The notes beneath the pieces were generated by a model, which saw only the letters and a program-made list of their open reading frames with translations, was not told where the DNA came from and did no database searches. Shown one piece after another: positions 42,470-54,362 of a stretch of 64,000 nucleotides of DNA (its first letter is position 1; every line of letters begins with the position of its first letter). The translations under genes and the position numbers were made by a program. This stretch comes from Carposina sasakii (taxonomy: Eukaryota > Arthropoda > Insecta > Lepidoptera > Carposinidae): contig CP053150.1 of NCBI GenBank assembly GCA_014607495.2, forward strand, positions 9,444,495 through 9,508,494, read 5' to 3'.

Positions 42470-42947
42470 TACAGGGTGTTTGTGACAGCCAGGCAAATAT
42501 TGATACCATGACTTCAGACCATGATTCTGAGGTGGAATACACTGAAAATTTTCGCAGGAAAATTCCAAAATTTTCCGACATTTTTTTCATATTTTCAGGA
42601 AAAAAATTGTCCGTTTAATTAGGCCTTAGATAATGACTTGAATATAAAATTTTAACTAAAAGATGATTTTCAAAAAAAAAAGTTGCCCTCAAAAAAGTTC
42701 AAAAACATGATCAACCCTAATGGAGAGTCAATAGTGATCCAAAAAACAGAAATATGTCACACAATAACCAATAAGCCTATTTAATTAGTCACATGCTCGC
42801 CCGATACAATTGGCGCGGAGAGTAAAGATTACTGATAACTCAAATCAAAAATACATTTCCTGCGAGTAATAACACTTTCGTATAACTCAACACAATGGTA
42901 CTTGTTCAGCATTTCAGTATTTTCCTGGCTGTCACCCACACCCTGTA
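42470..42947. mobile_element. CAGGGTG-ended MITE (478 bp), TA flanked
   Basis: Left end tacagggtgtttgtgacagc and right end gctgtcacccacaccctgta are inverted repeats that extend through ccagg.aaata, about 30 bp with three or four differences, flanked by TA. No transposase remains. The outer 9 bases resemble those of the 9.86- and 37.7-kb MITEs but the interiors are unrelated. Confidence 0.8.
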
Positions 42948-45900
42948 TAAGTAAATCCATTCATATTAAAACTAAATCGCTTTGTTTCTAAAGTTTGTAT
43001 ACCAACTGAAGTCTTGCGAATGGATTTGTAAAGTTATAAAGTATGCCACCGCACTGATTGTAATATCATGTAGCCAAGTCTTGTATCGGTTACCCAAAAC
43101 TTTACATCAGAGTCACGCAATGACATTGCATAAAGCATTGGCACCACTGCGTGCTTACGTAATAATATTATTATAATGTAAACATAGATCATATAGATCA
43201 CAGAGTCACCGGTAGATAATTCATTTAATATTAAAAAGTAATAAAGTAGGTACGTATATTATATAGCTACTTTCTTGAATACGTTAGCACAGCACAGCCT
43301 TTGCGGACACAACAGCAAAACATATCTAAAATGATTAAAATATTTTTCTTATTCCTTGTATGAGTATAATTTTTTTACATTTTCTTAAAAGATTTGTTGA
43401 GCCACGGGATTATCGTGATAATAAAAGATGGTATTATTATAGAAGGTTATATTAGTGTCCAATTAAATATACTATTGGTACAGGCACGCTCGTAGCCCGA
43501 CAATCCCGAGACTAGCGAGGCGATGCATTTTCAGCCCTATGCAACTATGTATACATGCATAAGTATATATGTTACATAACTAAGTGTGTTCCCACAGATT
43601 TTTAGATTTAAAGCGGCTGAATTTTGGCTAAGACACTAATTTCCTACTTCAAAGATAGCCAAATTTATATAGGAAATAGTTATGTGCAATTATAGTATAA
43701 TTCTTCAAGATTTAGACACGGGTAGAAACGTATCAATATCTAACTAAATAGAACTGTCAAGTGTGATATAACACAATAATTACCGGTGTACGAGTAACAA
43801 CGAATGTAACTGTACTGAATAGTTAAGTAAGATGAAAATGTCTGGATTGACCGCTTATGTAATGAATATTAGTATTATGTCATGTTGACGATTGACGATG
43901 ACTGTTTTGTCATATCATATAATCATAAATAATTGCACGAGACCATTGTAAAACACCAATTTGGTACAAGCTATTTAGCACGGGTAGATGGTATTTCCTA
44001 TATTATACAATCAGCTTTTTATAGACTCAACAACACACCGAACTGCAATAAAATTGTTATTGTCCAGAAATTAATAAAAAAATATAATCCCTTTACTTCG
44101 TGGAGAGAAAATCCGAATTACGTATTTACCTAAATATAAGCTACTCTATCTATGCAAAGCACGTTCAACTTTGGCTGTGAAAAAATCCCGAAAATATGTT
44201 TTTAATTAAAGAAGAACAAACATTGGAGCATCAGCTGTTAAAAGATGTCGTGTAGTCGAACTACTACATACATGAGCCTGTATAGTTTAGAAATAAGCAT
44301 CAGATAGACTTTATTAGGAACATTTATTAATTTTGTTACGTTTCGTTAGCGAAACGAAAAAGAAATTAAGGTCGCAGCCAGGTCTCAGTGGTTTAAACAC
44401 CAAAAGGGGTAATTTATTTAAATTGTCGTAACGTAGCTAATCATAAGTCCATACGTATTTTTGAGGTAGAGGTGGGAATATACGTAACAATCGAATCCTT
44501 TCAAGGACGATTAATCTTGACTAAACGGCATGTGAGACAAAGTCGCTCGTTTGCTCGCATTTCAAACAAAATCTGTTCCTCGCAGTTCCGAAATTCCCAC
44601 GTTTTTGGACGTGACTATTTGTCCATTCACAATTTTTATTGTCGTTGATAGCCATTACGGGCGAAATTGGTATTTTCCCAGTTTTTTTGGCCTGTTCTTC
44701 GTGACGTTGCATTTATGATTACCATAATCGTGGTATGCTGTTGGGTTAGGTAACTCGGCTTCACGAGCTAGTCTACGAATTAGAAATTGAAGATCGTTCA
44801 TCTGAATTATTGATTAAATCGAAGTATGAATGGATGGGTACTTAATAATGGCTATGCTTTGGGTTAAGTACTTTGGTGTTATTATGGATCGACACGTAGG
44901 TACCTATTAAAGGTGGTCCAAAAAGGGTATAAGACGATATAATTAATACCCAGAAGTCATCATAAATAATGTTCCTACGATATTGAAATGTGCGCGCAAA
45001 TACATTTATTGCATTCATTTTCTCCCAAGACCTATAATTTACCCAAGAATATAATTCAAGATTCAAGTAGTCTACGTCGTAGGTAAGTAGTTTTTCGCTC
45101 TGAAATCTCTGTCGTCGGCACAGTATCTTGAGAGGCTATCGAGTGTCCGCACGGACCAGCCCACTCTTTCTGCGATTTTAGAGTTTTCCAATTTTATTGC
45201 CGATTCGATTGCCTTTCTGACCTGGCACCATAATTTACTAGAGAACCTATGTGTTACAAGGATGGCATATTTCACTTTATTAAAAGGAAATTTTGTTCTC
45301 ATTAATTACTGGATAGCGTTGGGTTGGTTAAAAATTCTATTTCCCAGGTTTGTATTGATCTCCTTTACAAAAAAAAAAGGCTTTAGTTAGCAAGTTTTGC
45401 CCAGAACATGTCCCGAATCCCGAAACACCTAAACATGTATAAGAAATAAACAAAATGTTAGAATCGTTTAGGGTCGTACCTATTTACATTCTCGGTAGGC
45501 CGTATCAGTATAATATAAAAGCTATGTTGCGATAAGAAAATCGGTGGTTTTGTGGGAAATGTATCCGCTATAGATACGCATTGATGCCTTTTTCAAAGCT
45601 GTTTTATCAAAACTTATCGCGATTTTGTTTCTAGAAATATAACATTTATTGAACTGAAAAATACGTTTGGAAGATAAAAGTAGCGTGTATTTTAGCTACA
45701 ATCCAAAACAAAATACCAGAATGGTGCAAACAAACCCCGTTATTCTATTCGATAACTTAGGCTCACAAAACAAATTGAATTTAATACGAATAATATTTTA
45801 AAGCAATAAAAGCCATTAAATATAATTTATGTCGGTCATTCTGGTAGACAATTCGGCCACGAGCCCCGAAGGCTGGAGTAATAAGGATCGTTACTTGCAG

Positions 45901-45949
45901 AAGTAGCTCGCCTCATACTGGTTTTGTCACAGCCATAGTTTTGTAGGTG

Positions 45950-45950
<1 letters not shown>
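42948..45950. other. No gene recognised; two coding-like minus-strand frames
   Basis: Minus frames at 44521-44712 (63 aa, with CLKC near its end) and 45072-45302 (76 aa, with KIAERVGWSVRTLDSLSRYC) have less skewed composition than other short frames here and could be pieces of an old gene or transposon. I recognise neither. A small palindrome, cgtttcgttagcgaaacg, is at about 44339-44356. Confidence 0.35.

Positions 45951-46033
<83 letters not shown>
45950..46033. repeat. (TA)n microsatellite, about 41 units
   Basis: Uninterrupted TA run of about 83 bases. Its exact length is likely to vary between individuals and assemblies. Confidence 0.97.
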
Positions 46034-46035
<2 letters not shown>

Positions 46036-46269
46036 AGCTCATGCGCTAGACACACATGTTGACGTCACGACCTAGCTGTCATTTTGTACTACGAGTAAGA
46101 AAAGTCTATCAAATGATGGCGCACACGATGGCTTGTTTCAATATTAGAATATTAGAGGCTAGTATTTAGCTAGTATCCCGAAAGTTTGTAAGTAAATGGA
46201 TGTTTGTTACTCTTTCACATAAAAAGTCAGAAAATTATAGGCTACTTTTTTGAGATAATTTCGACTTTT

Positions 46270-47355
46270 GAAGGTTGAATTTGAACTTTGGAAGGTTCTG
46301 TCGACCTTCTCATTCGGGCACTGAAATCCCTCTACGAGGACTCCTTGTGTGAGAATACGGGTCCTACACAGACTGGTTTTCGAAAAGGGTGTTAGACAGG
46401 GATGTGTAGCGTCACCGTGGCTATTCAATCTATTCATGGACAGTTGTTTGCAAGGTTTGAAAGACGATGTTTGTGGTCTAAGAATGAATAGTTACTTGTA
46501 TGCCTTCTCTATGCCGATGACATGGTTTTGCTTGCGTCTTCGGAGGAGGATAGATAACAAAAATGCATGGATCATTTGAAAGTAAAGGGATGAAGATGAA
46601 TGTAAGTAAGACGAAAGTGATGGTTTTTGAAAAGGATGAGGTAAACAAAATAATGATTGGCGAAGAAAGATTGGAGCAAGTGACAGACTTTGTGTAACTT
46701 TGTTTACAAGGTAAGCATGACAAAAATATTGTAAGAAGAGTGAATGCAGGGAATCGGGTGAATGGGGTATTTAATACTTTTATGAGTAGCCAGAAAGTGT
46801 CGCAAGCGGACGTCTGGCTGTTCATGGAGGTGTTTTTGCCGACTCTTATGTATGGAAGTGAAAGTTTTGAAACCAAAACATCAAAGTCAAGTGAATGCAG
46901 TGGAAATGAGAGCATTGAGAAGTATGTGTGGAGACTTTGAAAGATAGAATAAGAAGATTTGAACTTCCGAATAGTGCCTGATACAATTCAATAGAATAAG
47001 AAATGAGGTGATCAGAAAGAAGTGTGGTATAAATGAGGACGTGGTGACGAAGATTGAGAAGGGTATGTTGACATGTGGAGAGAATGAGTGAAAGTAGACT
47101 GACAAAGAAAGTGTACAACGGAAGAGTGGATGGAAGGGTTGGAAGGGGAAGACCTCGCCGGACTTTCACCGATCAAATTGGTGAAATTCTAAAGAAAGGT
47201 CAGGTCAAAAGTACCCTAAACCGACGAGCGTGCATGAAAAATGTCATGAAAGTAGATGAAGCGAAAGAGGTGTGTCAGGATCGTAGCAAATGGAGATCCG
47301 TGATCTCTGCCTACCCCTCCGGGAGAGAGGCGTGATTATTATGTATGTATGTATG
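46270..47355 (+). pseudogene. LINE reverse transcriptase fragment (same family as 1-860), broken
   Basis: About 46290-46330 reads SVDLLIRALKSLYED. From 46370, FEKGVRQGCVASPWLFNLFM is the reverse transcriptase fingers/palm block. After a frameshift YADDMVLLASSEE supplies the catalytic YADD (about 46510). PTLMYGSES lies near 46835-46870 and a rearranged C-terminus follows. The 3' end is tccgggagagaggcgtgatt and then (atgt)n. Several frameshifts and a short insertion at 46956-46990 show it is dead. It extends the family about 400 bp further 5' than the copy at the window start. Confidence 0.85.
46944..47002 (+). mobile_element. 35-bp nested retroposon end with 12-bp target duplication
   Basis: The direct repeat atagaataagaa (46944-46955, 46991-47002) is LINE sequence duplicated around gatttgaacttccgaatagt and gcctgatacaattca. 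The insert is the extreme 3' end of the retroposon at 3948-4083. A very severe 5' truncation. Confidence 0.8.
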
Positions 47356-47357
47356 TA

Positions 47358-47416
47358 ATTTCGACATTTTGTTTTTTCTGCGGTCCACGCGGACGAAGTC
47401 GTGGGAGTCAACTAGT
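47358..47416 (+). repeat. Helitron-like 3' terminal fragment
   Basis: Reads ttcgacattttgttttttct, then gcggtccacgcggacgaagt and cgtgggagtcaactag, followed by T. It is the same end family as near 7.97 kb, and CTAG-T fits a Helitron terminus. Confidence 0.6.
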
Positions 47417-48714
47417 AACTAACTCTGAGACAAACTAGCTGTTGCGAACTTACATAAAACACAATTAGTTGTAGACAAAGTAATTAGCTAAATTACTAAG
47501 CACACAATCTTTTACTATAATATATTATTAGCGTAGAACTGTGTTTGTTTAAGTAATTTAGCTGGCTAGACAAGCAGCTATGTTGCAGCCTGCTGGATCC
47601 CGCAGGGCAAAGGTGTTGGATCATAAGAGTCACATGATAAAAAACCTAAAGGTGCTATTAATTTATATGCGTCCCTAACATGAGATGTAAGGAATTTATT
47701 AATATTAATAAATATATTATATGTACAGAATGTAACAAATAATAAAAGGGGTATGTTAAGCGAAATGTTATGAAAATAGCCCAGTATTTGAGACTGTAAA
47801 TCAGACTTTTATTTTTCAAGTTTCTCTGAATATTCCTTAGTTTTTTTTGTTGTTGTTTGCACACTTCTGCCCAACCTCTTTGGGAATTATAGGCGTGGCT
47901 ATATGTATGTATGTTTAGGAATTCTTTATACTATTCGCACATATGTTACAATAACGAACTCGTCGATGCTAAACGCCCGAAGTAGAAATTGAATTTAAGT
48001 CCTCTAGCTCAGAACTTTACCTTCGTCCCACCTCTAAAACCAGGTAGTTTAATACTTTTGATTGATGACCATACACCTGGGCAGTCGAGCGTAATATCAA
48101 AATCACAACTGCAGTCATTTTCAGTGCAATCCAGTAGGGAATTGATAGGTTATTGCAATTGGTCTAGCTTGCTGGTATGAAAACTTAGGGGTTCTGTAGT
48201 TACACATAGTTTAGTATTTATTTAGTCAATTAGGTAGCTCTACCCATATGCTCTATCCACCTGCCTCTTAATCTCTCTGCTATTATTTCATGATTAGACA
48301 GGGTAGAGACGACAAGACCAATACTTTCCTGGATTGATTCAAAATATTTACATAATTATCTCTAAAAGTTCTACAGACAGAGTCGGAATTTAAACCTAAT
48401 ACTTACTTCCCAATCCATACCGGTGTAAAAGTTGGCGCAAAACACGAAATTCTCATTGTGGTACTTGATAGATTTATTCGGCAACGCACCCCTGAAAGCC
48501 GGCAGTTCTATCCATCGCGTCCCACGAGCATAAATTTCGGCTAACAGAGCGGATGTCAGAGATGAAAAATGTAGTCGCGACTCGCAATGTAGCCCGTCAA
48601 TGCAGCTGATTGTAAATTGTACTGCGGTGCCACACCATTGTTATAATTTAGGAATTTTCCATGACGCATTTTATATTAGGTTGATAGCCAGATTTTTTTC
48701 TCCTTTATGTTCCA
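47417..48714. other. No gene recognised
   Basis: Short AT-rich frames only. Confidence 0.5.
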
Positions 48715-48752
48715 TTAGTTATGGCTACCCCATTTCGAGAATACAGCCGTGT
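48715..48752 (+). repeat. Dispersed repeat B, 3' scrap
   Basis: Reads ttagttatggctaccccatt, tcgagaatacagccgtg, the last block of repeat B. Confidence 0.55.
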
Positions 48753-51067
48753 TTATTATTTACTATAAAGAGGTAATGTATAATAACCAGATTGGTGCAG
48801 TTGCTTTACAAGTGATTCGTAAAGGTCCTTGGTTTTTAATCCAGTTTTTAATTAGTGTTTCGAAATGACTTTATAAAGAACTATATTGCAGACAAAGATA
48901 CATAACGAAAAGATTTGACGAGAAATTATCAAACAACTGTACAAAATGTATCTATCGAACAGGGCACAAGTAACAGACTTTCCATTATTCCTAGATCATC
49001 TCGGGCCTGAAGGCTGTATGACAGTTTAGCTATAGGTAGTATGACTATGGTGTAAATGGAAATTACAATAAGTAAGATACTGCGCCAGGAGATAAAATAG
49101 CCACCTGGGCTGTAACCATTGTTTTCAAAGTGACAGCTAAATCGTGACGTCACATTGTGTCAAATCGGTGTCAGGCCTAGGTTTAATAGGCCATGGTATG
49201 AATGAGTCATGTGTTGGTACAGTTTTGCCAATCGGTAACTTAGCTATCGAGCCCCTGTATCGAAGCACCCCACAGCACTCCGGCCCTCTGATTGCGTGAG
49301 TCCTCCTCATCACAGGCACACGCACGCCCCTAGATATTGGATGATAATATAATAATAACATGTAGTTATGCTGGTGTTATATTACCAGCGAGCACGTCGC
49401 TGTAGATTTAGTTCCTTTAAATTATATCATATTTATCATAATTAATCTTAATCTATAGAAAATTATGTATGTATAGTTAAAATCATCTACATCGTTAACA
49501 TAAATTAATTATGTATATATAATAATTGAAGAGTAATAATATTTCTAGCTCTTAAACAAGGTAGATACGCGTTTTCATGTTCCTAGGTAGCTTGAAAGGA
49601 CTTTTATCCTTTCTTAGAGAATGAAAATGCGCTTAATTCTTTACAGCTAACTAACTCGCTACTAGCTGTTAATGGAACAAGTGCTTAGTACTGTTACTGT
49701 TGTTAGTGATGTACGAGGTTTTGTTTGTAACATACGTGACTCCGAGCAAAAGGCCACTTTGTATCGTTTGCCCAAAAGATTGTTTTAATGGCACAATTAT
49801 ATTACGGTCTCCTTGATAATCCAATGCATAGATATAAATAACAATTACAAAGTTGTATAGACGATGGAATTAGAGTGAAACGAATAAGCTGTATGTACAC
49901 TATTTCACAGTGTAGAACGTGTCGAAAATCGTATTGCGTAAGATTTTTTTTTTACATTTTACATTTACATTATAGCTAGTCAAAAAACTTATTGGCAAAT
50001 CACCGTCATACTAGGCAAATGTGAGACAAATTACTCGTAGATTTCCATAAGCAAAATATTTGTCTCTTTTAAGAACTATAGGTATACATACAGGTAGATT
50101 TTTTAGTTTATACTTATATATTACTACTACTTTATTAGGTACTACGACTTACAATGACATATACATACATTTTATAATACCATTTTACTTATACCCACGG
50201 TTTAATTGCGAACAACAGTATTGTGACTCGAAAAACGCAAAACGGCAATTATCCCCACAAATTATCGTCTAAAAGAGGAAATTCAGAGGAAATAGGGCGC
50301 ACACGGGGTGAAAAGGTCGAAGTACACCCTATACCTACACCTCTGACGCGATGACTGTATGAATCACTGACCGAATCTAACGACTCGTGAAGCAATCATA
50401 TTATACAAATTCAAAATACATGTGAAGAAACTATGTAACAGATATTTGGACAAAGTGTGACCAAAGAATTTTGTATGAGTATCTTATTAAAATTTAAGGT
50501 GACTTGTGGTTTATGGTTTTTAATTCGGAACCATGAACTTTATGTTACATAATTATCTCATGTATTTGCTTGTAAAGCCAAAGGCAGTCATACCTAAATA
50601 TCCCGTAAGTACGTGCCTCGTCTGTATCCTGTCAGACGTTCAATTGTTATAAATGTAAGTAAAACCTAACTTAACCTAAACCTTCATTTCTATCCCGTCT
50701 GTACACAAGGTGCATTCTCATTTTGAATACCCGCATTACAAACAATTCTGTATTCTGTGCCAGTTAAGTAGAACTCACGTTAAAGGCCCTTAAGTATAAT
50801 GTGCTGGATCGTATTTGCTGAGGCACCATGCACTGGCTAATCCTACTTTAATGTAGAGCTTAAACTCTGCATTTAAACCAGTGTTGATGTTCGCAGAACC
50901 CACTCGAAATCTAATTATTGCCTATTGGGTGAAGTCATGCGAATTACTTGCTTTTTTCGAAGTCTTTGAACCTTTTAGTCGTGCATGAGTGGATAATGAG
51001 ATTATTTAATGAGAACCGTTAATGAACTCCTTCCTATATATTAAATTTAATTGCTTATATCCATAGC
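48753..51067. other. No gene recognised
   Basis: The minus frame at 49137-49361 (74 aa) has mixed composition but no motif. The rest is AT-rich. Confidence 0.45.
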
Positions 51068-51246
51068 ATAGTGGCATATGGTGTCTGTAGAGTAGAATGG
51101 CACATTACGAAACAACATAGTCCAAAAATTACGCTGCGGTTACCAGCCCGCCTGCCCAAGTGTGTTGACTACTTATAGCATAGCAGTAGCTTTATGGTGT
51201 GCCCTAGGGGATGCCTACTTTTAGCAGTGGACTGCAATAGGCTGAT
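51068..51246 (+). mobile_element. LINE-derived 3' end (family A), copy 5, decayed
   Basis: Contains agtagaatggcac, aacatagtcc, accagcccgcctgcccaa, gtgtgccctaggggatgcct and agcagtggactgcaataggc in forward orientation. Confidence 0.7.
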
Positions 51247-51910
51247 AAGTACCTATTAGCTCAGTAAACTCTACCTATAGAGTACTAGATTAATCAATAT
51301 CAAGCTCTCCGGCTCTAAACATTTTATTCTGAAAGATTGGAGCACAGTGTAGGTACTTTTTCAACTTCATCTCTATCTTGCCTTTTTTAAACGAAAATAT
51401 TATTTTACAATATTGATAGCAGCTTTTATATCCTTAGCAGGATAAATCTGAAGATAAATGCGCTGTTTCAAAAGTCCATAAGCAGCTAGCATTTGGCTTG
51501 AATTTAGTTTAATAAATGATAGAATATAGATTACTATCTCGGTTCGGCGTCCGTTTTAGATTACGAACAATCTCAGTAGCTTGGCTACAGGCTATAAATG
51601 CATTGTACCGTTTAGTCAAACAATTCACTTTCTGTATTGTTTAAGGCTATTGCCTTGAGATAACGAGCGAGATCGGTCCCCTTATGTAGGTTTTATCCAT
51701 ACTAATAAATTATAAATGAGAAAGTCAGTCTGTCTTTTGTTGCCTTCTTCTGACAAAGCAGATAGAGTACGAGTATTGTTTGAAATTTAGTACCTATAAC
51801 TATGAAAAGTAGAATATATTTTAAGGTACTCGTACCTACACTATTCCCTTTTGATACATTATTATGTACTACTTATAATTGTTCATTTTTATATAAAATT
51901 GTAAATTATT
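51247..51910. other. No gene recognised
   Basis: No frame or repeat of note. Confidence 0.5.
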
Positions 51911-52182
51911 CGTTCGATTCCCACCCGGTTGAGGAATTTTTTCCATTTCTTTATTAATAATTTTATAATATATAATATCTTGACTAAGATAAATTTATAA
52001 AAACACTTCTCCAGTAATATAATCCGTTAGGATATGGTTGATCGTTTCATCTTTAAACATTGTGCTGAGGGATTCAGCTTTGTTTGCCGAGATTTGGCTA
52101 GTGTATAGCTATCGGGATGAAAAATAACGTTGCCAATATGTAATTTAGAAAAGAGATGGTAAAATTCGTCATCCGAGTAATT

Positions 52183-52255
52183 GACCCGGTGGCTCAGTGG
52201 TTAGAGCACTGACACGCGGAATGCAGAGGTCGTGGGTTCGATTCCCACCCGGGTG
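52183..52255 (+). mobile_element. tRNA-like SINE head, copy 1
   Basis: Folds as acceptor gacccgg/ccgggtg (6 of 7 pairs), D-arm gctc/gagc, T-arm gtggg-ttcgatt-cccac. A-box and B-box are intact. The anticodon arm is damaged: ctgac against tgcag pairs at only three positions with an 8-nt loop, so no anticodon can be read. Pseudo-tRNA, not a translation tRNA. Confidence 0.8.
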
Positions 52256-52506
52256 AGGAATTTTTTCCATTTCTTTATTAATAATTGTATAATAAATAAT
52301 ACCTGGACTAAGATAAATTTATAAAAACACTTCTCCATTAATATAATCCGTTAGGATATGGTTGATCGTTTCATCTTTAAACATTGTGCTGAGGGAATCA
52401 GCTTTGTTTGCCGAGATTTGGCTAGTGTATAGCTATCGGGATGAAAAATAACGTTGCCAATATGTAATTTAGAAAAGAGATGGTAAAATTCGTCATCCGA
52501 GTAATT

Positions 52507-52579
52507 GACCCGGTGGCTCAGTGGTTAGAGCACTGACACGCGGAATGCAGAGGTCGTGGGTTCGATTCCCACCCGGGTG
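52507..52579 (+). mobile_element. tRNA-like SINE head, copy 2
   Basis: Same 73 bases as copy 1, including the damaged anticodon arm, so the defect predates the duplication. Confidence 0.8.
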
Positions 52580-52902
52580 AGGAATTTATTGCATTTCTTT
52601 ATTAATAATTTTATAATTTTACTATAAAATAATAGATTAACTCAATATTTTAATTTAGTTTCAAGTCGCATTAGTAACACAAACAAAATCAAAGTGTCCA
52701 TATGCAAGTTGTTCAAAACCAAAATGTTTTTTTTTGCAGTGTTTGTGTTCTATAATAATTGATTAGGTACTCCCAACTACATACTTTATTCATATAACCT
52801 CTACTGCCTACCTAAAAGTGTTGCAAACTATGTGCCATGAATAGAACCATAATAATGCCGCTAATTTTAATAGACGTTCGCCTAAAATATATTTTCATCT
52901 CC

Positions 52903-53125
52903 TTCATCTTCAGCCTATTGCAGTCCACTGCTGAACGTAGGCCTTCCCCAGGGTACGCTACAAGGCTACTTCCACAGGGGCTTTTGCCTATGGTCACCAC
53001 GCTGGGCAGGCGGGTTTGTGACCGCGGTGTGGTTTTCGGACTATGTTGTCAGTACGGTAGGTGCTGCTGCCCGCCTCCTGGAAACCCTTAATCGCCTCGT
53101 ACGATACCCACGGGCCGGCAGGGCA
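52903..53125 (-). mobile_element. LINE-derived 3' end (family A), copy 6
   Basis: Contains cttcagcctattgcagtcca, ctgctgaacgtaggccttcc, gctgggcaggcgggtt and ggactatgttgtcagtacgg. It ends near gggccggcagggcag. Confidence 0.7.
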
Positions 53126-54178
53126 GATATTTTCATCAGTATTCAGTTATTTCAACAGCACATAATAGGTACCGGGCCTTGTATACGTCAGTTTTAGTTT
53201 CACTTCTGTATAAAAAAGCCAAATATTCACGCTGTCGAATTCAGATATCATCATGTCGCCAAGAAGCAAAATTAATCTGCCCCTTTTTATTAAACCCCTT
53301 CTGTGGTTTGTTTCTATCAATAACCTGCAACTGAATACCCGTTAAATACCTTCCTAAAACATTTTCAACACATTTTCTTCCCTTATTTGTACCAGTATTT
53401 TTCTCGAGCCATTAACCGTTTTTTCCGAAACCTCGACCTAATCAACGTCCATCGTTAATATCATTATCCCTTTTCGTTGTTTATGGGCCCATGAGAGGGG
53501 ATTATAGCTGGTAAATAGATGATCAGGAAACGCCTATCTTGCTCCTTCCATGTTTTGAACATGGAACAAAAAAGTATATCTATAAACCGTTTACTAAGTA
53601 GATACAGCGAGAAAAAGGTTGCATTTTAAGAAGACTAAAAGATATTTCTATGTTTTTCTTTGTTTATTTATTAAGGGCTAAGACATTTATTTGAATTAAG
53701 AGCTTTCACGGAGCCTGCAAAATTAGACCATATAAATTAAAAGCAAAAGCTATATTTTAAAATCTAGATCGGATTGTTTTGATAGCGCAAGGTATTTTTT
53801 TTTTAAGCCATATGCCCTCATTTCGGCAATATTTTACGTAAAATTATTTTTGAGGTTGGTGAGATGCAAATTTTCTCCTACGCAACTAATTCTCGCTTGT
53901 GTATACTACAACTTCACCTTCTGTGCTACAACCAGACTGACACTCACTGCTGACTGTGGGAGTATCTACCAAAGGTGTGAATACACGGTTACCTCGAACT
54001 TTGCGAGATCGACAATAGTCGATGCCCTCCACTGCGAAGACGGCACTTGAATCAGTGGAATGTCAGGTTATGCAAATCATTGCAGAGATTGAGCATGGAC
54101 CTGTTGTATAATGGCCTAATATTTTATTGCTGCTGTCATAAATGTAGAATAGATTTGTCTAGATTCTTTGGTCTTTAT
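53126..54178. other. No gene recognised
   Basis: The 66-codon frame at 53850-54050 has no motif. Nothing else is seen. Confidence 0.5.
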
Positions 54179-54362
54179 TAGAATACATCAGTTGCATCTC
54201 CTTCCTTCCATGCATGTCGTAAAAGTTGACTAATGGGACTTAGAGGCGTTCTCTCAGTTGATGAACTAGCAACTTGTCACTGATTTTCTACATCTGGTTC
54301 TGCTATGCTTAATGTGGATGTAGGATTTCCTTCGTAATCCTATAATTCTGACACCCCACTTT
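54179..54362 (+). repeat. Dispersed repeat B, near full-length copy
   Basis: Contains atcagttgcatctccttcc, catgcatgtcgtaaaagttg, gatgaactagcaacttgtca, ctgctatgcttaatgtggat and tcctataattctgacacccc. Confidence 0.7.

Larger units (their letters stand above)
51911..52625 (+). repeat. Tandem array of a tRNA-like SINE, 324-bp period
   Basis: Three heads in register. A truncated one begins at the T-arm (51911), followed by complete heads at 52183 and 52507. Equivalent positions are exactly 324 apart (ttcgattc at 51913 and 52237; gacccgg at 52183 and 52507). Tails ending near 52182 and 52506 are nearly identical; the last tail is cut short. SINEs normally insert singly, so head-to-tail copies with equal spacing point to unequal crossing-over or a composite element. 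Confidence 0.85.

Noticed and set aside
52183..52579. Two functional tRNA genes
   Set aside because: Acceptor, D and T arms fold, but the anticodon stem has only three pairs and an 8-nt loop, and both sit in identical SINE-like units.
51911..52625. CRISPR-like array
   Set aside because: Only two full repeats of more than 300 bp that include tRNA-like heads. The organism is eukaryotic and spacers are not unique.
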